20,233 bases of DNA, from positions 1 through 20,233 of the forward strand of contig BNXT01000007.1 of NCBI GenBank assembly GCA_025999775.1, given 5' to 3'. The position numbers and the translations under genes were made by a program. The stretch comes from Bacteroidia bacterium (GTDB lineage: Bacteria; Bacteroidota; Bacteroidia; Bacteroidales; P3). Of this stretch, positions 1 to 7,290 are shown in pieces; positions within the stretch are counted from its first letter, which is position 1; every line of letters starts with the position of its first letter. The notes under the pieces are model-generated. The model was given only the letters and a program-made list of their open reading frames with translations, searched no databases and was not told the DNA's origin.

Positions 1-15
1 GAAAATCAAAAAAAA

Positions 16-46
16 TTCTCAATTCTCAACTCTCAATTATCAATTA
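16..46. repeat. Heptanucleotide tandem repeat TTCTCAA upstream of phoU
   Basis: Units TTCTCAA (16-22), TTCTCAA (23-29), CTCTCAA (30-36) and TTATCAA (37-43) follow without gaps and end just before the phoU ATG. The same heptamer, in reverse complement (TTGAGAA), occurs three times in a row at 14152-14172. Seven-base units can slip during replication, so the distance between promoter and start codon may vary between strains; that is inference. Confidence 0.8.
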
Positions 47-48
47 AT

Positions 49-714
49 ATGAAGCATACAGAAAAAGAATTAATTGTGCTGAAAGAAGAAGTCAGCCAAA
101 TGTGGAAATTGGTGTTGTCGCAATTAGAAAAGGCTAAGCAGTCGTTTCTGAGCGGCGATATTGAATTAGCACGAGAAATTGTCAGTCGCGAAAAGCGTGT
201 AGATTCCTTTGAATTGAAAATCGACAGTGATTGCGAAAATTACATTGCCCTGTACAACCCTGTGGCGGTTGATTTGCGCTTGGTGCTTTCGTTGTTCAAA
301 ATTTGCAGTACATTAGAACGAATTGCCGATTTTGCAGACGGAATAGCCCGCTATGTGATAGAGGAAAGTTGCGAGCCGTTTTCTGCCGAAATAACAGAAA
401 GTTTGCGAATAGAAACAATGTTCGACACGGTTATCGAAATGCTTTCGGATAGTTACGTGGCTTTAGATATGGAAAACACCAAACTGTCGGGGAAAATTTT
501 GTCAAAGGACGAAACGATAGATGAAATTTATCACAACGCTCTGAAAATTCTTGCTGAAGCCATTCGCAACAAAACAATCACAGCAGAATGTGGACTGAAA
601 ACAATGCTTGTAATCCGCAAGATAGAACGAATGGGCGACCATTGCAGCAATATCGTAGAAGAAATAGTGTTTTACATTGATGCAAAAGTGCTGAAACATA
701 GCGGAAATAAGTGA
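49..714 (+). CDS. phoU: Phosphate transport system regulatory protein PhoU
   Basis: A 221-residue all-helical protein of the usual PhoU length. It has two PhoU three-helix-bundle repeats. Each carries the family's acidic metal-binding signature: ERIADFADGI at about residues 90-99 and ERMGDHCSNIVEEI at about 193-206. In the PhoU family these helices bind metal clusters, and the protein restrains the PhoR/PhoB two-component system and the Pst phosphate transporter when phosphate is plentiful. The pst genes normally found upstream would lie to the left of the window. The ATG at 49 sits right after a heptamer repeat, and no good Shine-Dalgarno sequence is visible. A scrap resembling codons 160-171 recurs at 2217-2251. 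The next gene starts 200 bp downstream with its own promoter. Confidence 0.95.
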   Translation: MKHTEKELIVLKEEVSQMWKLVLSQLEKAKQSFLSGDIELAREIVSREKRVDSFELKIDSDCENYIALYNPVAVDLRLVLSLFKICSTLERIADFADGIARYVIEESCEPFSAEITESLRIETMFDTVIEMLSDSYVALDMENTKLSGKILSKDETIDEIYHNALKILAEAIRNKTITAECGLKTMLVIRKIERMGDHCSNIVEEIVFYIDAKVLKHSGNK

Positions 715-766
715 TTATATTTTTTCACAATTGCTGGAATTGTGGAATAATTTTCCGCAAGAAAAC

Positions 767-878
767 ACGAAATGCAATTCGATAAAAGTGTGTACTTTAC
801 GAAATGCAATTCGAAAAAACATAGTTTTTTACGAAGTGTAATTAGTAAAATCATTTATTTTTACTAACTATATTTAGA
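767..878 (+). promoter_or_regulatory. Array of four palindromic 16-bp sites at 32-bp pitch
   Basis: Sites begin at 767, 799, 831 and 863, exactly 32 bp apart. The first two are identical (ACGAAATGCAATTCGA), the third is ACGAAGTGTAATTAGT and the fourth ACTAACTATATTTAGA, so they decay toward the promoter. The core CGAA-N6-TTCG is a near-perfect dyad. The 16-bp spacers are A-rich at the left and T-rich at the right, giving a second dyad centred between sites. The last site ends 9 bp before the TATCTTTG box of the ATPase gene. This looks like a cooperative operator array about three helical turns apart; the binding protein is unknown. Confidence 0.6.
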
Positions 879-887
879 AAAAAGTTG

Positions 888-895
888 TATCTTTG
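888..895 (+). promoter_or_regulatory. Bacteroidota -7 promoter box (TATCTTTG) of the ATPase gene
   Basis: TATCTTTG matches the Bacteroidota primary sigma factor consensus TAnnTTTG and lies 18 bp before the ATG at 914. No clear TTG box is seen about 20 bp upstream, where the fourth palindromic site lies. A TTG at 893 within this box is in frame with the gene but would lie inside the promoter, which supports the ATG at 914. Confidence 0.7.
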
Positions 896-913
896 CAAAA
901 AAATTTAATAGTT

Positions 914-2188
914 ATGGAAGATATAATTAACATTCAAAACCCGCATTGGAAAGGCAAATTTTATCAGAATTTGCATAAACGCGCAACCATAGACAAGTTG
1001 ATAAACAACTTACAAATTCGTCATATACAAATACTTACAGGCATAAGGCGAAGCGGAAAATCGTCTTTGTTTCGTATGTTGATAAACGAACTTATGAAAC
1101 AGGGAATACCGCCAAAATCAATTCTGTTTTTGAATATGGACGAGCCGCACTATTACGAAATCTGGGAAAATTCCGCACTGTTTTATAAAATTATTAATCT
1201 GGCGGAAAAAATGACAGGCGAAAAGGTGCAGTATCTTTTTTTAGACGAGGTGCAGGTTGTATATCGTTGGGAAAACTTTGTAAAAAGCACTTACGACAGC
1301 GAAATTTTTAAGAAAATTTTTGTTACAGGCTCAAATTCTTCGTTTTTGAACAATGAATATTCTACTTTGCTGTCGGGTAGATATTTAGCCAACAAAGTTT
1401 TTCCGTATTCGTTGAAAGAATTGTTTGAAAATAATGGTATAACCGATTATTTGACGCTTATTTCGGAACGAGCCACTGTGTTGAGAATGATTGACGATTG
1501 CTTGGAATGGGGCTGTTTCCCTGAAATTAAAGCATTGAAAAACAACGAAATAAAATCAAATTTGCTGAACAGTTATTTCGATTCAATCATAATGAAAGAT
1601 TGTGTCAGCCGCTACCAAATTGCTGATATTGCTACGTTTAAGAAACTGCTTTTGTATTCGATTTCAAATGTTGGAGCGGTTTGTTCGTACAAAAGTTTGG
1701 GGGCGGCGGCAGGAACGAACGAAAATACGGCAAAAAAATATATTAACATTCTTGATGACAGTCATATCATTCAAGATGTGTCGAATTTTGCCTTTTCGTT
1801 AAAAGAAAATGTGCGGCAAAGTCATAAAATTTATGCGTCTGACACAGGTTTGATAAATGCCGTTTCCTATCGTTTTTGGGACAATAAGGCGAAACTTTTT
1901 GAAAACTTTGTATTTAACGAACTGCAAAAACAGCGGCACGAAGAAATTACCTTTGCCAATGCAGGCGGCGAATGTGATTTTGTGATTAAAAACGGTTTTG
2001 ATTACGAGGCGGTTCAGGTTTGCTATGAACTTACGCCGGAAAATCACAACAGAGAAATAAAAGGTTTTGAGAAAATCGAAAAAGAGGTAAAATTAAACCG
2101 CAAAACGATTATCACCTACAATCAGGAACAAACGCTTGGCGACATTGAAGTTGTGCCTGTTTGGAAATACTTTTTTAATAATAACTAA
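914..2188 (+). CDS. AAA ATPase with DUF4143-type C-terminal domain
   Basis: A 424-residue protein of the AAA_14/DUF4143 family. The N-terminal ATPase has Walker A GIRRSGKS (residues 43-50), Walker B YLFLDEVQ ending in D111-E112, and a sensor-like TGSNSS stretch. The C-terminal part ends with GGECDFVIKNG followed by AVQVCYEL, which matches the PD-(D/E)XK-like fold of DUF4143 with Gln where many members have the catalytic Lys (xEVK). The family is abundant in Bacteroidota, often in several copies per genome and in variable loci; its cellular function is not settled, and links to mobile elements or toxin-like modules are only suggested. The ATG at 914 is preferred over the upstream TTG at 893, which overlaps the promoter box. 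The array at 767-878 suggests dedicated, perhaps autogenous, regulation. Confidence 0.9.
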   Translation: MEDIINIQNPHWKGKFYQNLHKRATIDKLINNLQIRHIQILTGIRRSGKSSLFRMLINELMKQGIPPKSILFLNMDEPHYYEIWENSALFYKIINLAEKMTGEKVQYLFLDEVQVVYRWENFVKSTYDSEIFKKIFVTGSNSSFLNNEYSTLLSGRYLANKVFPYSLKELFENNGITDYLTLISERATVLRMIDDCLEWGCFPEIKALKNNEIKSNLLNSYFDSIIMKDCVSRYQIADIATFKKLLLYSISNVGAVCSYKSLGAAAGTNENTAKKYINILDDSHIIQDVSNFAFSLKENVRQSHKIYASDTGLINAVSYRFWDNKAKLFENFVFNELQKQRHEEITFANAGGECDFVIKNGFDYEAVQVCYELTPENHNREIKGFEKIEKEVKLNRKTIITYNQEQTLGDIEVVPVWKYFFNNN

Positions 2189-2199
2189 GGTATGGTGTT

Positions 2200-2215
2200 T
2201 AAACCCTACGGTTTA
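2200..2215. terminator. Small hairpin after the ATPase gene
   Basis: TAAACC and GGTTTA form a 6-bp stem around a CTAC loop, 12 bp past the ATPase stop. It is followed only by CTTTATC, so there is no real T-tract. It may help end transcription between two convergent genes, but the call is weak. Confidence 0.3.
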
Positions 2216-2216
2216 C

Positions 2217-2251
2217 TTTATCACAACGCGATGAAAATGCTTGCTGAAGCC
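2217..2251 (+). pseudogene. Scrap of a second phoU copy
   Basis: These 35 bases match phoU positions 527-561 at 32 of 35 positions. Read in the frame starting at 2219 they give YHNAMKMLAEA, against YHNALKILAEA in PhoU. The three changes are one silent and two conservative, as expected from a once-functional homologue rather than chance. The match ends directly beside the stop codon of the hydrolase on the other strand. No further phoU-like sequence was found on either side. Confidence 0.6.
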
Positions 2252-2252
2252 T

Positions 2253-3152
2253 CTATTTCAGCATATATTCATTAAAATATTGATACACAACTTGCCAATA
2301 TTCATTATTTCTATCAGGGTCGTTGCTAAGAGAGTGTCCTGAATTGGGAAACGTAATCAATTTGTGCGTAACTCCTTTTTCTGTCAATTTAGCATCCATT
2401 CGGGTTGCATTACTGTACGACACCAATTCGTCTTGCATACCATACGCCAAAATCGTTGGTGGAGAGGCGCTATTTACCTGATAAATAGGTGATGCGTCAT
2501 ACCATTCTTGGGGAAAAATAAAATTGGGGTCGGTTGCTTGCGCCAATGTTACATTGGTGCCTGTGAGTTTGTTTAACATTTCACGACGATTGACGCCGTT
2601 CATCGCCTGTTGATCAGGGTCAAGAAAATCGGCTGGTCCTGTCCGAGACGAAAGAAACGCAACCTTAATCGGACTCTCCTTAGTGTATGAATACAGCAAC
2701 GCCAAATGCCCACCAGCGCTGCTGCCGATAACAAACATTTTGTCGGTTTTTAGATGATATTTGTCGCCATTTTTTTTCAAAAAAGCCACTGCGGAATAAA
2801 TATCGTCCAACATCTCTTTGTGAGTAACACTGTCGCCCAACAAACGATAATTGACAGAAACATACGCACTATTTATCTTATGCACCTTCTCTATTATGTA
2901 ATCAAAATTGGTTTTGTCGCCGTTTGTCCAACTGCCGCCATGAATACACAAAACAATCGGCACTTTGTGCTGTTCATCAGCAATTTCGGGCAACGAAATA
3001 TCCATTTTTTGTCGCGTATGTTCGCCGTATTCAATGTTTTTCATCGGGAGACCTTCTGACTGCAAACTTCCCGCACCGCCTGTCAAAGCAAATATGCTGA
3101 AAATGACAGGGATTAGCGCAATTTTACACATTCTTTTTTCGTATTTATCCAT
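2253..3152 (-). CDS. Exported alpha/beta hydrolase (carboxylesterase/BD-FAE-like)
   Basis: A 299-residue protein with an N-terminal hydrophobic export segment (about residues 9-25). The alpha/beta hydrolase signature follows: oxyanion-hole motif HGGSW (71-75), nucleophile elbow GSSAGG with Ser145, acid in GMQDELV (Asp241) and base in NSGHSL (His273). This spacing and the HGGSW motif fit the BD-FAE/lipase-like esterase group, so it probably cleaves small ester or acyl groups, perhaps acetyl or feruloyl decorations of glycans, in the periplasm. The substrate cannot be read from the sequence. A TATCTTTG promoter lies 24 bp upstream of the start, so it is a single-gene unit convergent with the ATPase gene. 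A second, different exported hydrolase lies at 18412-19287. Confidence 0.85.
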   Translation of the reverse strand: MDKYEKRMCKIALIPVIFSIFALTGGAGSLQSEGLPMKNIEYGEHTRQKMDISLPEIADEQHKVPIVLCIHGGSWTNGDKTNFDYIIEKVHKINSAYVSVNYRLLGDSVTHKEMLDDIYSAVAFLKKNGDKYHLKTDKMFVIGSSAGGHLALLYSYTKESPIKVAFLSSRTGPADFLDPDQQAMNGVNRREMLNKLTGTNVTLAQATDPNFIFPQEWYDASPIYQVNSASPPTILAYGMQDELVSYSNATRMDAKLTEKGVTHKLITFPNSGHSLSNDPDRNNEYWQVVYQYFNEYMLK

Positions 3153-3175
3153 AATTATCTATAGTTTTACAACTG

Positions 3176-3208
3176 CAAAGATACAAAAAATCAATGAATA
3201 ATGAACAA
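3176..3208 (-). promoter_or_regulatory. Promoter of the exported hydrolase
   Basis: On the minus strand TATCTTTG (3176-3183) is preceded by TTG (3206-3208) with 22 bp between, close to the Bacteroidota TTG/TAnnTTTG layout. The TTG box is supplied by the YAATGAA heptamer repeat. Confidence 0.65.
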
Positions 3209-3210
3209 TG
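3177..3210. repeat. 34-bp direct repeat, copy 1 (copy 2 at 7372-7405)
   Basis: This segment matches 7372-7405 at 33 of 34 positions. It combines the promoter box complement (AAAGATAC) with heptamer repeats CAATGAA-TAATGAA-CAATG. The two copies bracket 4.2 kb holding both insertion-sequence relics, the DUF2461 gene and the OmpA-type gene. Confidence 0.8.
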
Positions 3211-3315
3211 ACTGGCACCACACTAATAAAAAATGTCCCGCTATGGACAAAATGTTGGTAAAAAAAGAACCACCACCACCCGCTTGCCGTTAGGTAAGCG
3301 ACCAAATCAAACGCA

Positions 3316-3345
3316 CAATTGTCTGAACCATGATTTTCATAAGAT
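3316..3345. repeat. Dispersed intergenic repeat (TCTGAACCATGATTTTCAT type)
   Basis: These 30 bases match the reverse complement of 12390-12419 at 29 of 30 positions. A shorter relative, GTTGTCTGAACCAGGATTT, is at 7862-7880. From memory, similar sequences are scattered through Bacteroidota genomes. All three copies here lie in intergenic accessory stretches. Confidence 0.7.
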
Positions 3346-3346
3346 G

Positions 3347-3797
3347 ACCTTAAATCCGCAATTAAAAATTAACAAAAAGAAGCAAAGCGTTGAAAATAAA
3401 ACACTTGCAACGCTTTGCAGTTTGAAAAAATTTCACTAAATTTGGTGCGTGAAACAACAAAAGTGAATTTTCCGATGACAAAGTCACAAAAAATTTCCAA
3501 AAACATTACTTCTTTTGGTCGCAACAATCGGTAATATGATAGTTTATTACGAAAACAGAGATGGTAATGCTAATGTAAAACTTTGTCAGGCTGAGACACT
3601 ACTTAGAGCCTATAAAATATTGCTTGACCATGCTATTAAAATCAGGAATGCTCGTATGGATGCCGGTTCGTATTCCAAAGAGATTATTGTAACGGTAGCT
3701 GCAAAAAATATTTGCCTTTTTCTTACCTGTTTTATCGCATAGTTTGTCATATAATTTTTTTGCAAACTACAAACTCTTGGGCTTGCGGATTTAAGGT
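3347..3797 (+). mobile_element. Internally deleted IS1380-like element
   Basis: A perfect 15-bp inverted repeat (ACCTTAAATCCGCAA at 3347-3361, its complement at 3783-3797) brackets a 451-bp segment with a transposase remnant. Inside the left end is a strong hairpin, GCAAAGCGTTG at 3382-3392 pairing with 3408-3418. Next comes a well-spaced promoter: TTG at 3415-3417, 19 bp, then TAAATTTG. No clear target-site duplication was found. The element is too short to move by itself but keeps both ends, so it could have been moved by a full-length relative. Confidence 0.6.
3475..3742 (+). pseudogene. IS1380-type transposase remnant
   Basis: The ATG at 3475 opens a short reading frame, MTKSQKISKNITSFG, that resembles the start of IS1380-family transposases. 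After about 15 codons the frame changes. From 3512 the sequence reads VATIGNMIVYYENRDGNANV and then RMDAGSYSKEI, which I recognise as the central part of these DDE transposases, around the D of RMDAGSYS. The N-terminal and central parts normally lie well apart, so a large internal deletion joined them out of frame. The remaining C-terminal catalytic region is missing and the frame ends at 3742. Family assignment is from memory of the motif. Confidence 0.65.
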
Positions 3798-3997
3798 TAT
3801 GGTAAAATGCTTTGAAAAAATACGGTCGATTTAATGTAGATATGTCTATCTACGATCGAACTTTAATGTTTCAATTTCAACCAAGAATTCCACTTGTGAT
3901 AGCGTACTAATACCAACCTGCTATCAAATTGTTTTTTATAGTCTCGATAAAATCTCGCGGTGATTGAACGCCTGCTTTTGTGTTACAGTCGCTATCG
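3798..3997. other. Intergenic stretch with small inverted repeats
   Basis: No gene is visible between the IS relic and the DUF2461 stop. It holds a perfect 7-bp dyad, GTAGATA-TGTC-TATCTAC (about 3836-3853), and a weaker one, GATAGC/GCTATC (3898-3903 and 3920-3925), followed by a T-rich run on the plus strand. They may help end transcription. Confidence 0.4.
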
Positions 3998-4675
3998 TCA
4001 TGCCTCTTCCATGGCATAGACCACCGACCGGTTCAGAAATTGTACCAAGGGTGCGGTTTTTTTTAATTCCGTCAGACAATACGCTAATAAATCGTCGCCA
4101 TATAGGGTTTTATCAGAGATTTCACTGCTAAGGTCAAAGGTTCTCAACTTAATATACCGAGAATAGGGCGTATCATCAGGGAACTCTTTAGGCAGTTTCC
4201 GCAGACTTGAGCTATCATCCAGCGTAAAGCCCTTGGCTTTTTTCAACAAGGTTTCAAACGTTTTCCCCTCCGTATAAATAGCGTCTCTGACACTCTTGAG
4301 CACATTGGGTTGCGGACAATGTAAGCCCGCAGATAAAATACTACCACCAATATAGTCAGAGCCTTTCGGTTCAATGTGAAAGTAGTAACCCGCATAACCG
4401 GACATCTTACCGCCCGGACAGATATGTACGCCAAAATGTGTTTTATATGGCGTTTTATCCGGTGAAAACCGAACATCACGATAGATACGAAACGTGCAAT
4501 TTTTCGCTGACAATGTTTTCACAGAACCGTCAAACTTACTAATACCGGATATCAACTGATCCGCAAACGCATTAATCGTCGCTTGAGCTTCTTTATAGCG
4601 TAGTTTATTCGCATCAAACCATTCTTTATGGTTGTTTTTTTGTAGCTCTTTCAAAAATTGAATAATCGCTTTCAT
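3998..4675 (-). CDS. DUF2461 family protein
   Basis: A 225-residue protein with the typical features of DUF2461 (TIGR02453 type): N-terminal FLKELQKNNHKEWFDANK, the central FRIYRDVRFSPDKTPYKTHFG block, and GYYFHIEP followed by GGSILS. The length fits the family. The biochemical role of the family is unknown; it is widespread in Bacteroidota and other bacteria as a cytoplasmic protein. No signal peptide is seen. It starts 22 bp after the stop of the upstream OmpA-type gene with no promoter box between them, so the two are probably co-transcribed; whether they work together is unknown. Confidence 0.9.
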   Translation of the reverse strand: MKAIIQFLKELQKNNHKEWFDANKLRYKEAQATINAFADQLISGISKFDGSVKTLSAKNCTFRIYRDVRFSPDKTPYKTHFGVHICPGGKMSGYAGYYFHIEPKGSDYIGGSILSAGLHCPQPNVLKSVRDAIYTEGKTFETLLKKAKGFTLDDSSSLRKLPKEFPDDTPYSRYIKLRTFDLSSEISDKTLYGDDLLAYCLTELKKTAPLVQFLNRSVVYAMEEA

Positions 4676-4697
4676 AGCCTAATTTTAAGTTATACAT

Positions 4698-6692
4698 TTA
4701 GCGTACTAAGAATACGGTGCGACGGTTGCGTTGACGATTTTCTTCGGAGGTATTAGGCACAAGCGGTTGCGTTTTTCCAAATCCCTTGAATGTCAGTTTG
4801 TTTCGGTCGGCGCCCTGCAATACCAAATACTCCAAAACAGCCTGTGCTCGACGTTCCGACAGAATGAGATTGGAAGCATCATCACCAATATCGTCGGTGT
4901 GCCCCTGTATTTCAATAGGTAAATCGGGGTTTTCTTTCAAAAAATCCACAAACTCATCGCATACGGCACGACTTTCCTGCAACATCTCATAAGAATTAGT
5001 TTCAAACAAGATATTATCCAAAGGGTAGGCAGTACCCTTTGTAATGGACGAAACCGTTGTTTCTAAGTTAATTTTTCTCTGTTTAATAGTGGCTTGATCT
5101 GAAGAAATGAGGGTGGATGTGAAAACTATACCAGTACCTTTGACGGTTAGTAATTGGGGTTTAGTTACGTTGACAAAAGCGGTGTAACGTCCGGAGGAAT
5201 CGACGTCGATGAGGTCTGTTTGATTAGTTACGACGTCTTTAATTTGTAGGCTGGCGCTTTTGACGACATCGCCATGCTCATCTCGAAGCGCTCCCTTGAC
5301 GAGTACAACATTTTCCGGTTTTATAGAGTCATAAAGCTTAAAACGATAGAGATTCCATCGTCCTGTATTCTCAATCTTATTAGAAGCAAAATAGCCATAT
5401 TGTCCGTCCATACTGATAAAAAAGCCCGACTCATCGCCTTCGGTGTTGATAGGGTAGCCTAAATTCTTAGGTCGTGAGGCTTTAATAGCGTCGCCTGTCG
5501 TCGTCGTTTTACACATAAACATATCGTACCCTCCAACGCCTAAAAGACCGTTGGAAGCAAAATAGAGCGTTCTCCCATCGGGATGAATAAAAGGACTCTT
5601 TTCATTACCGCGGGTGTTAATAGGTCGTCCTAAGTTTTTAGGCGCGCCCCATTGTTTATTATTGTCTAAGAGAGAATACCAAATATCAATACCACCAATA
5701 CCTCCGGGACGGTCGCTGGCAAAGTACAACACTTTCCCATTGGCGCTTAACGAAGGTTGCGACTCCCATGTTTTATCGCCGTTGATGAGCGCGCTCACGG
5801 GACGAATAGCCTCCCATTCGCCGTTAGCGTCCTTTTGCGAAGTATAGATGTCGCAGTTGAGATAGCCACTCACATCTCGTTTACAAATAGTGTAAAGAAG
5901 TTGTGTATTGGTAGCGCTTAAGCAAGGTCCACCTTCGTTGGGATGCGTATTAAAAGGTTCCGGTAAATGATAGCCTTCGCTAAACGTACTGTCATCTAAA
6001 CGTTCACTGTAACAGAAAAATTCACGTTCGGTAATTTCTTTGCCGCCGTAGTAAATGGGGTTTTTATAGCGCTCGTTACGCGTGAAAAAAACATATTCAT
6101 CATCGGACGAAATAATAGCTAAGTATTCGTCGTTGTCGGGTGTGGAAATATCTTTTACAATATGGGGGTCGTATGGTACGGTATCCGACAAAATAGTACC
6201 TAAGAAAGCAGACCAGTCTAATAATTCTTTGGCTTTCTCACGATCTCTTTCACGTTTGATTTTATCTTCATCTTCGAGAAAAGTCTTGAGATAGCTGACA
6301 GCTTTATCCCACTCCTCCTCACTGTAGGCAATCTCTCCAAGATGAAAGTAAGCGTACATATCGTAATCCGGACATACTTCAATCAGTTGTGTGAAATAGG
6401 TTTTTGCCAATGCCATACGAATGCCCTGAGGATGCTTGAAATTGATGATACCGGATAGAAAGAGCGCATCCGGATAGTTAGGTTCATTTTTTAGCAAGGA
6501 CTTGAGAATAACATACGCTGCATCAAATTTATGGTCTTGATAGAGAGCAACCGCTTTATCAAATTCCTTTTGGCTTTTTTTATTTATCTCCATACCACAA
6601 GGATTGCTTTTCTGCGAAAATACAATAGTACATATCATTAACAACAATGATAACGTACAAGTCTTAATATGCAATGGCGTAGCAAAAAACAT
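4698..6692 (-). CDS. TPR-PD40-CRD-OmpA family protein (PorE-like architecture)
   Basis: A 664-residue exported protein. An N-terminal signal segment (about 8-26) is followed by tetratricopeptide-like helices (about 35-160), PD40/WD40-like beta-propeller repeats (about 185-450, with recurring FASNG, FASDRPGG and YFASNK strands), a carboxypeptidase-regulatory-like beta domain (about 460-545) and a C-terminal OmpA peptidoglycan-binding domain (about 550-664) with GHTDDIGDDASN and LSERRAQAV. This domain order and size match PorE (P. gingivalis PG1058), which ties the type IX secretion system to peptidoglycan. Bacteroidota also have paralogues with the same order, so the symbol is withheld. The sequence LLLMIC is a poor lipobox; cleavage before Gln in VFSQK by signal peptidase I is as likely. 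A good promoter lies at 6729-6759. Confidence 0.88.
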   Translation of the reverse strand: MFFATPLHIKTCTLSLLLMICTIVFSQKSNPCGMEINKKSQKEFDKAVALYQDHKFDAAYVILKSLLKNEPNYPDALFLSGIINFKHPQGIRMALAKTYFTQLIEVCPDYDMYAYFHLGEIAYSEEEWDKAVSYLKTFLEDEDKIKRERDREKAKELLDWSAFLGTILSDTVPYDPHIVKDISTPDNDEYLAIISSDDEYVFFTRNERYKNPIYYGGKEITEREFFCYSERLDDSTFSEGYHLPEPFNTHPNEGGPCLSATNTQLLYTICKRDVSGYLNCDIYTSQKDANGEWEAIRPVSALINGDKTWESQPSLSANGKVLYFASDRPGGIGGIDIWYSLLDNNKQWGAPKNLGRPINTRGNEKSPFIHPDGRTLYFASNGLLGVGGYDMFMCKTTTTGDAIKASRPKNLGYPINTEGDESGFFISMDGQYGYFASNKIENTGRWNLYRFKLYDSIKPENVVLVKGALRDEHGDVVKSASLQIKDVVTNQTDLIDVDSSGRYTAFVNVTKPQLLTVKGTGIVFTSTLISSDQATIKQRKINLETTVSSITKGTAYPLDNILFETNSYEMLQESRAVCDEFVDFLKENPDLPIEIQGHTDDIGDDASNLILSERRAQAVLEYLVLQGADRNKLTFKGFGKTQPLVPNTSEENRQRNRRTVFLVR

Positions 6693-6728
6693 TCAATCAC
6701 GGTTAGTAAAAATGGAAATTCTAAAGTG

Positions 6729-6759
6729 CAAAAGTACATAAAAATTTTGAAATTTCCAA
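6729..6759 (-). promoter_or_regulatory. Promoter of the OmpA-type gene
   Basis: Read on the minus strand, TTG (6757-6759) is followed after 20 bp by TACTTTTG (6729-6736). Both boxes and spacing match the Bacteroidota consensus, and the start codon is 36 bp further on. Confidence 0.7.
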
Positions 6760-6823
6760 GTGCGTGCGATAAAAATCAAGACCACCGAACATCCCACCTG
6801 TTCCGTACTCGAAGTACAAATGC

Positions 6824-6831
6824 TATCTTTG
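6824..6831 (+). promoter_or_regulatory. Promoter box of the IS110 relic, within a hairpin
   Basis: TATCTTTG overlaps the dyad AATGCTA (6819-6825) / TAGCATT (6832-6838), whose loop is formed by the promoter box itself. It lies 43 bp before the transposase ATG at 6875. Confidence 0.5.
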
Positions 6832-6874
6832 TAGCATTAATTAACCATATGTTGAACAATTAAATACTATATTT

Positions 6875-7290
6875 ATGGACAAAGCATGTGGTCTTGACGT
6901 GCACAAAGATAGCATATTTGCGTGTATTTTGGACGAACAAGGCAAAAAATTAGAAAAGCGTTAAGGAACGCAAACCACCGACCTTACGCGATTGCGTGAT
7001 ACATTGGTAGAATATAGTTGCGTCAGGGCGGCTATGGAGAGTACAAGTATCTACAGGAAGCCTGTCTGGCGGGTGTCGCAGTCGGACTTTCGCTAAAATT
7101 GGCGAATCCTTATTTTATCAAGCAGTTGCCAGGACGCAAGAGCGACGTAAAGGATGCACAGTGGATAGCAGAATGCCTGCAAAAGGAGCTGCTTGCCATT
7201 ACCCGAAAGATTTTGGTCATCGTTTTCAATGTGTTGAATACCGGACAGCCGTTTGACCCGAACAGAAATATACAGGCGTTTGCCGCCTGA
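6875..7290 (+). pseudogene. IS110-family transposase, broken (stop, frameshift, internal deletion)
   Basis: The ATG at 6875 opens MDKACGLDVHKDSIFACILD, the DEDD-type N-terminus of IS110 transposases with its first catalytic Asp in GLDVHKD. An in-frame TAA at 6962-6964 interrupts KKLEKR and GTQTTDL. Near 7091 one base is lost, and the next frame continues with LKLANPYFIKQLPGRKSDVKDAQWIA, the family's conserved P-x-GRKSDVKDA block. Just after KELL (about 7192) the sequence jumps to AITRKILVIVFNVL, which resembles the extreme C-terminus of the family, and stops at 7290. Most of the C-terminal Tnp_20 domain, with its catalytic Ser, is therefore deleted. Family members are usually well over 300 residues; only about 138 codons remain. 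Nonfunctional. Element ends could not be placed with certainty. Confidence 0.85.

Noticed and set aside
767..878. CRISPR-like regular repeats
   Set aside because: Pitch is 32 bp with 16-bp repeats and 16-bp A/T-run spacers that are themselves dyads, repeats decay toward a promoter, and no cas gene is present. An operator array fits better.
893..913. TTG start extending the ATPase by seven codons
   Set aside because: The TTG is inside the TATCTTTG promoter box, so it would lie at or before the transcription start.
2253..3152. Functional partner of the adjacent ATPase
   Set aside because: The genes are convergent with separate promoters and a scrap of phoU between them; nothing indicates a joint role.
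3233..3439. 68-codon open frame
   Set aside because: It runs through the dispersed repeat, the IS terminal repeat and the hairpin, with a low-complexity Lys/Asn/Thr-rich product and no promoter at the right distance.
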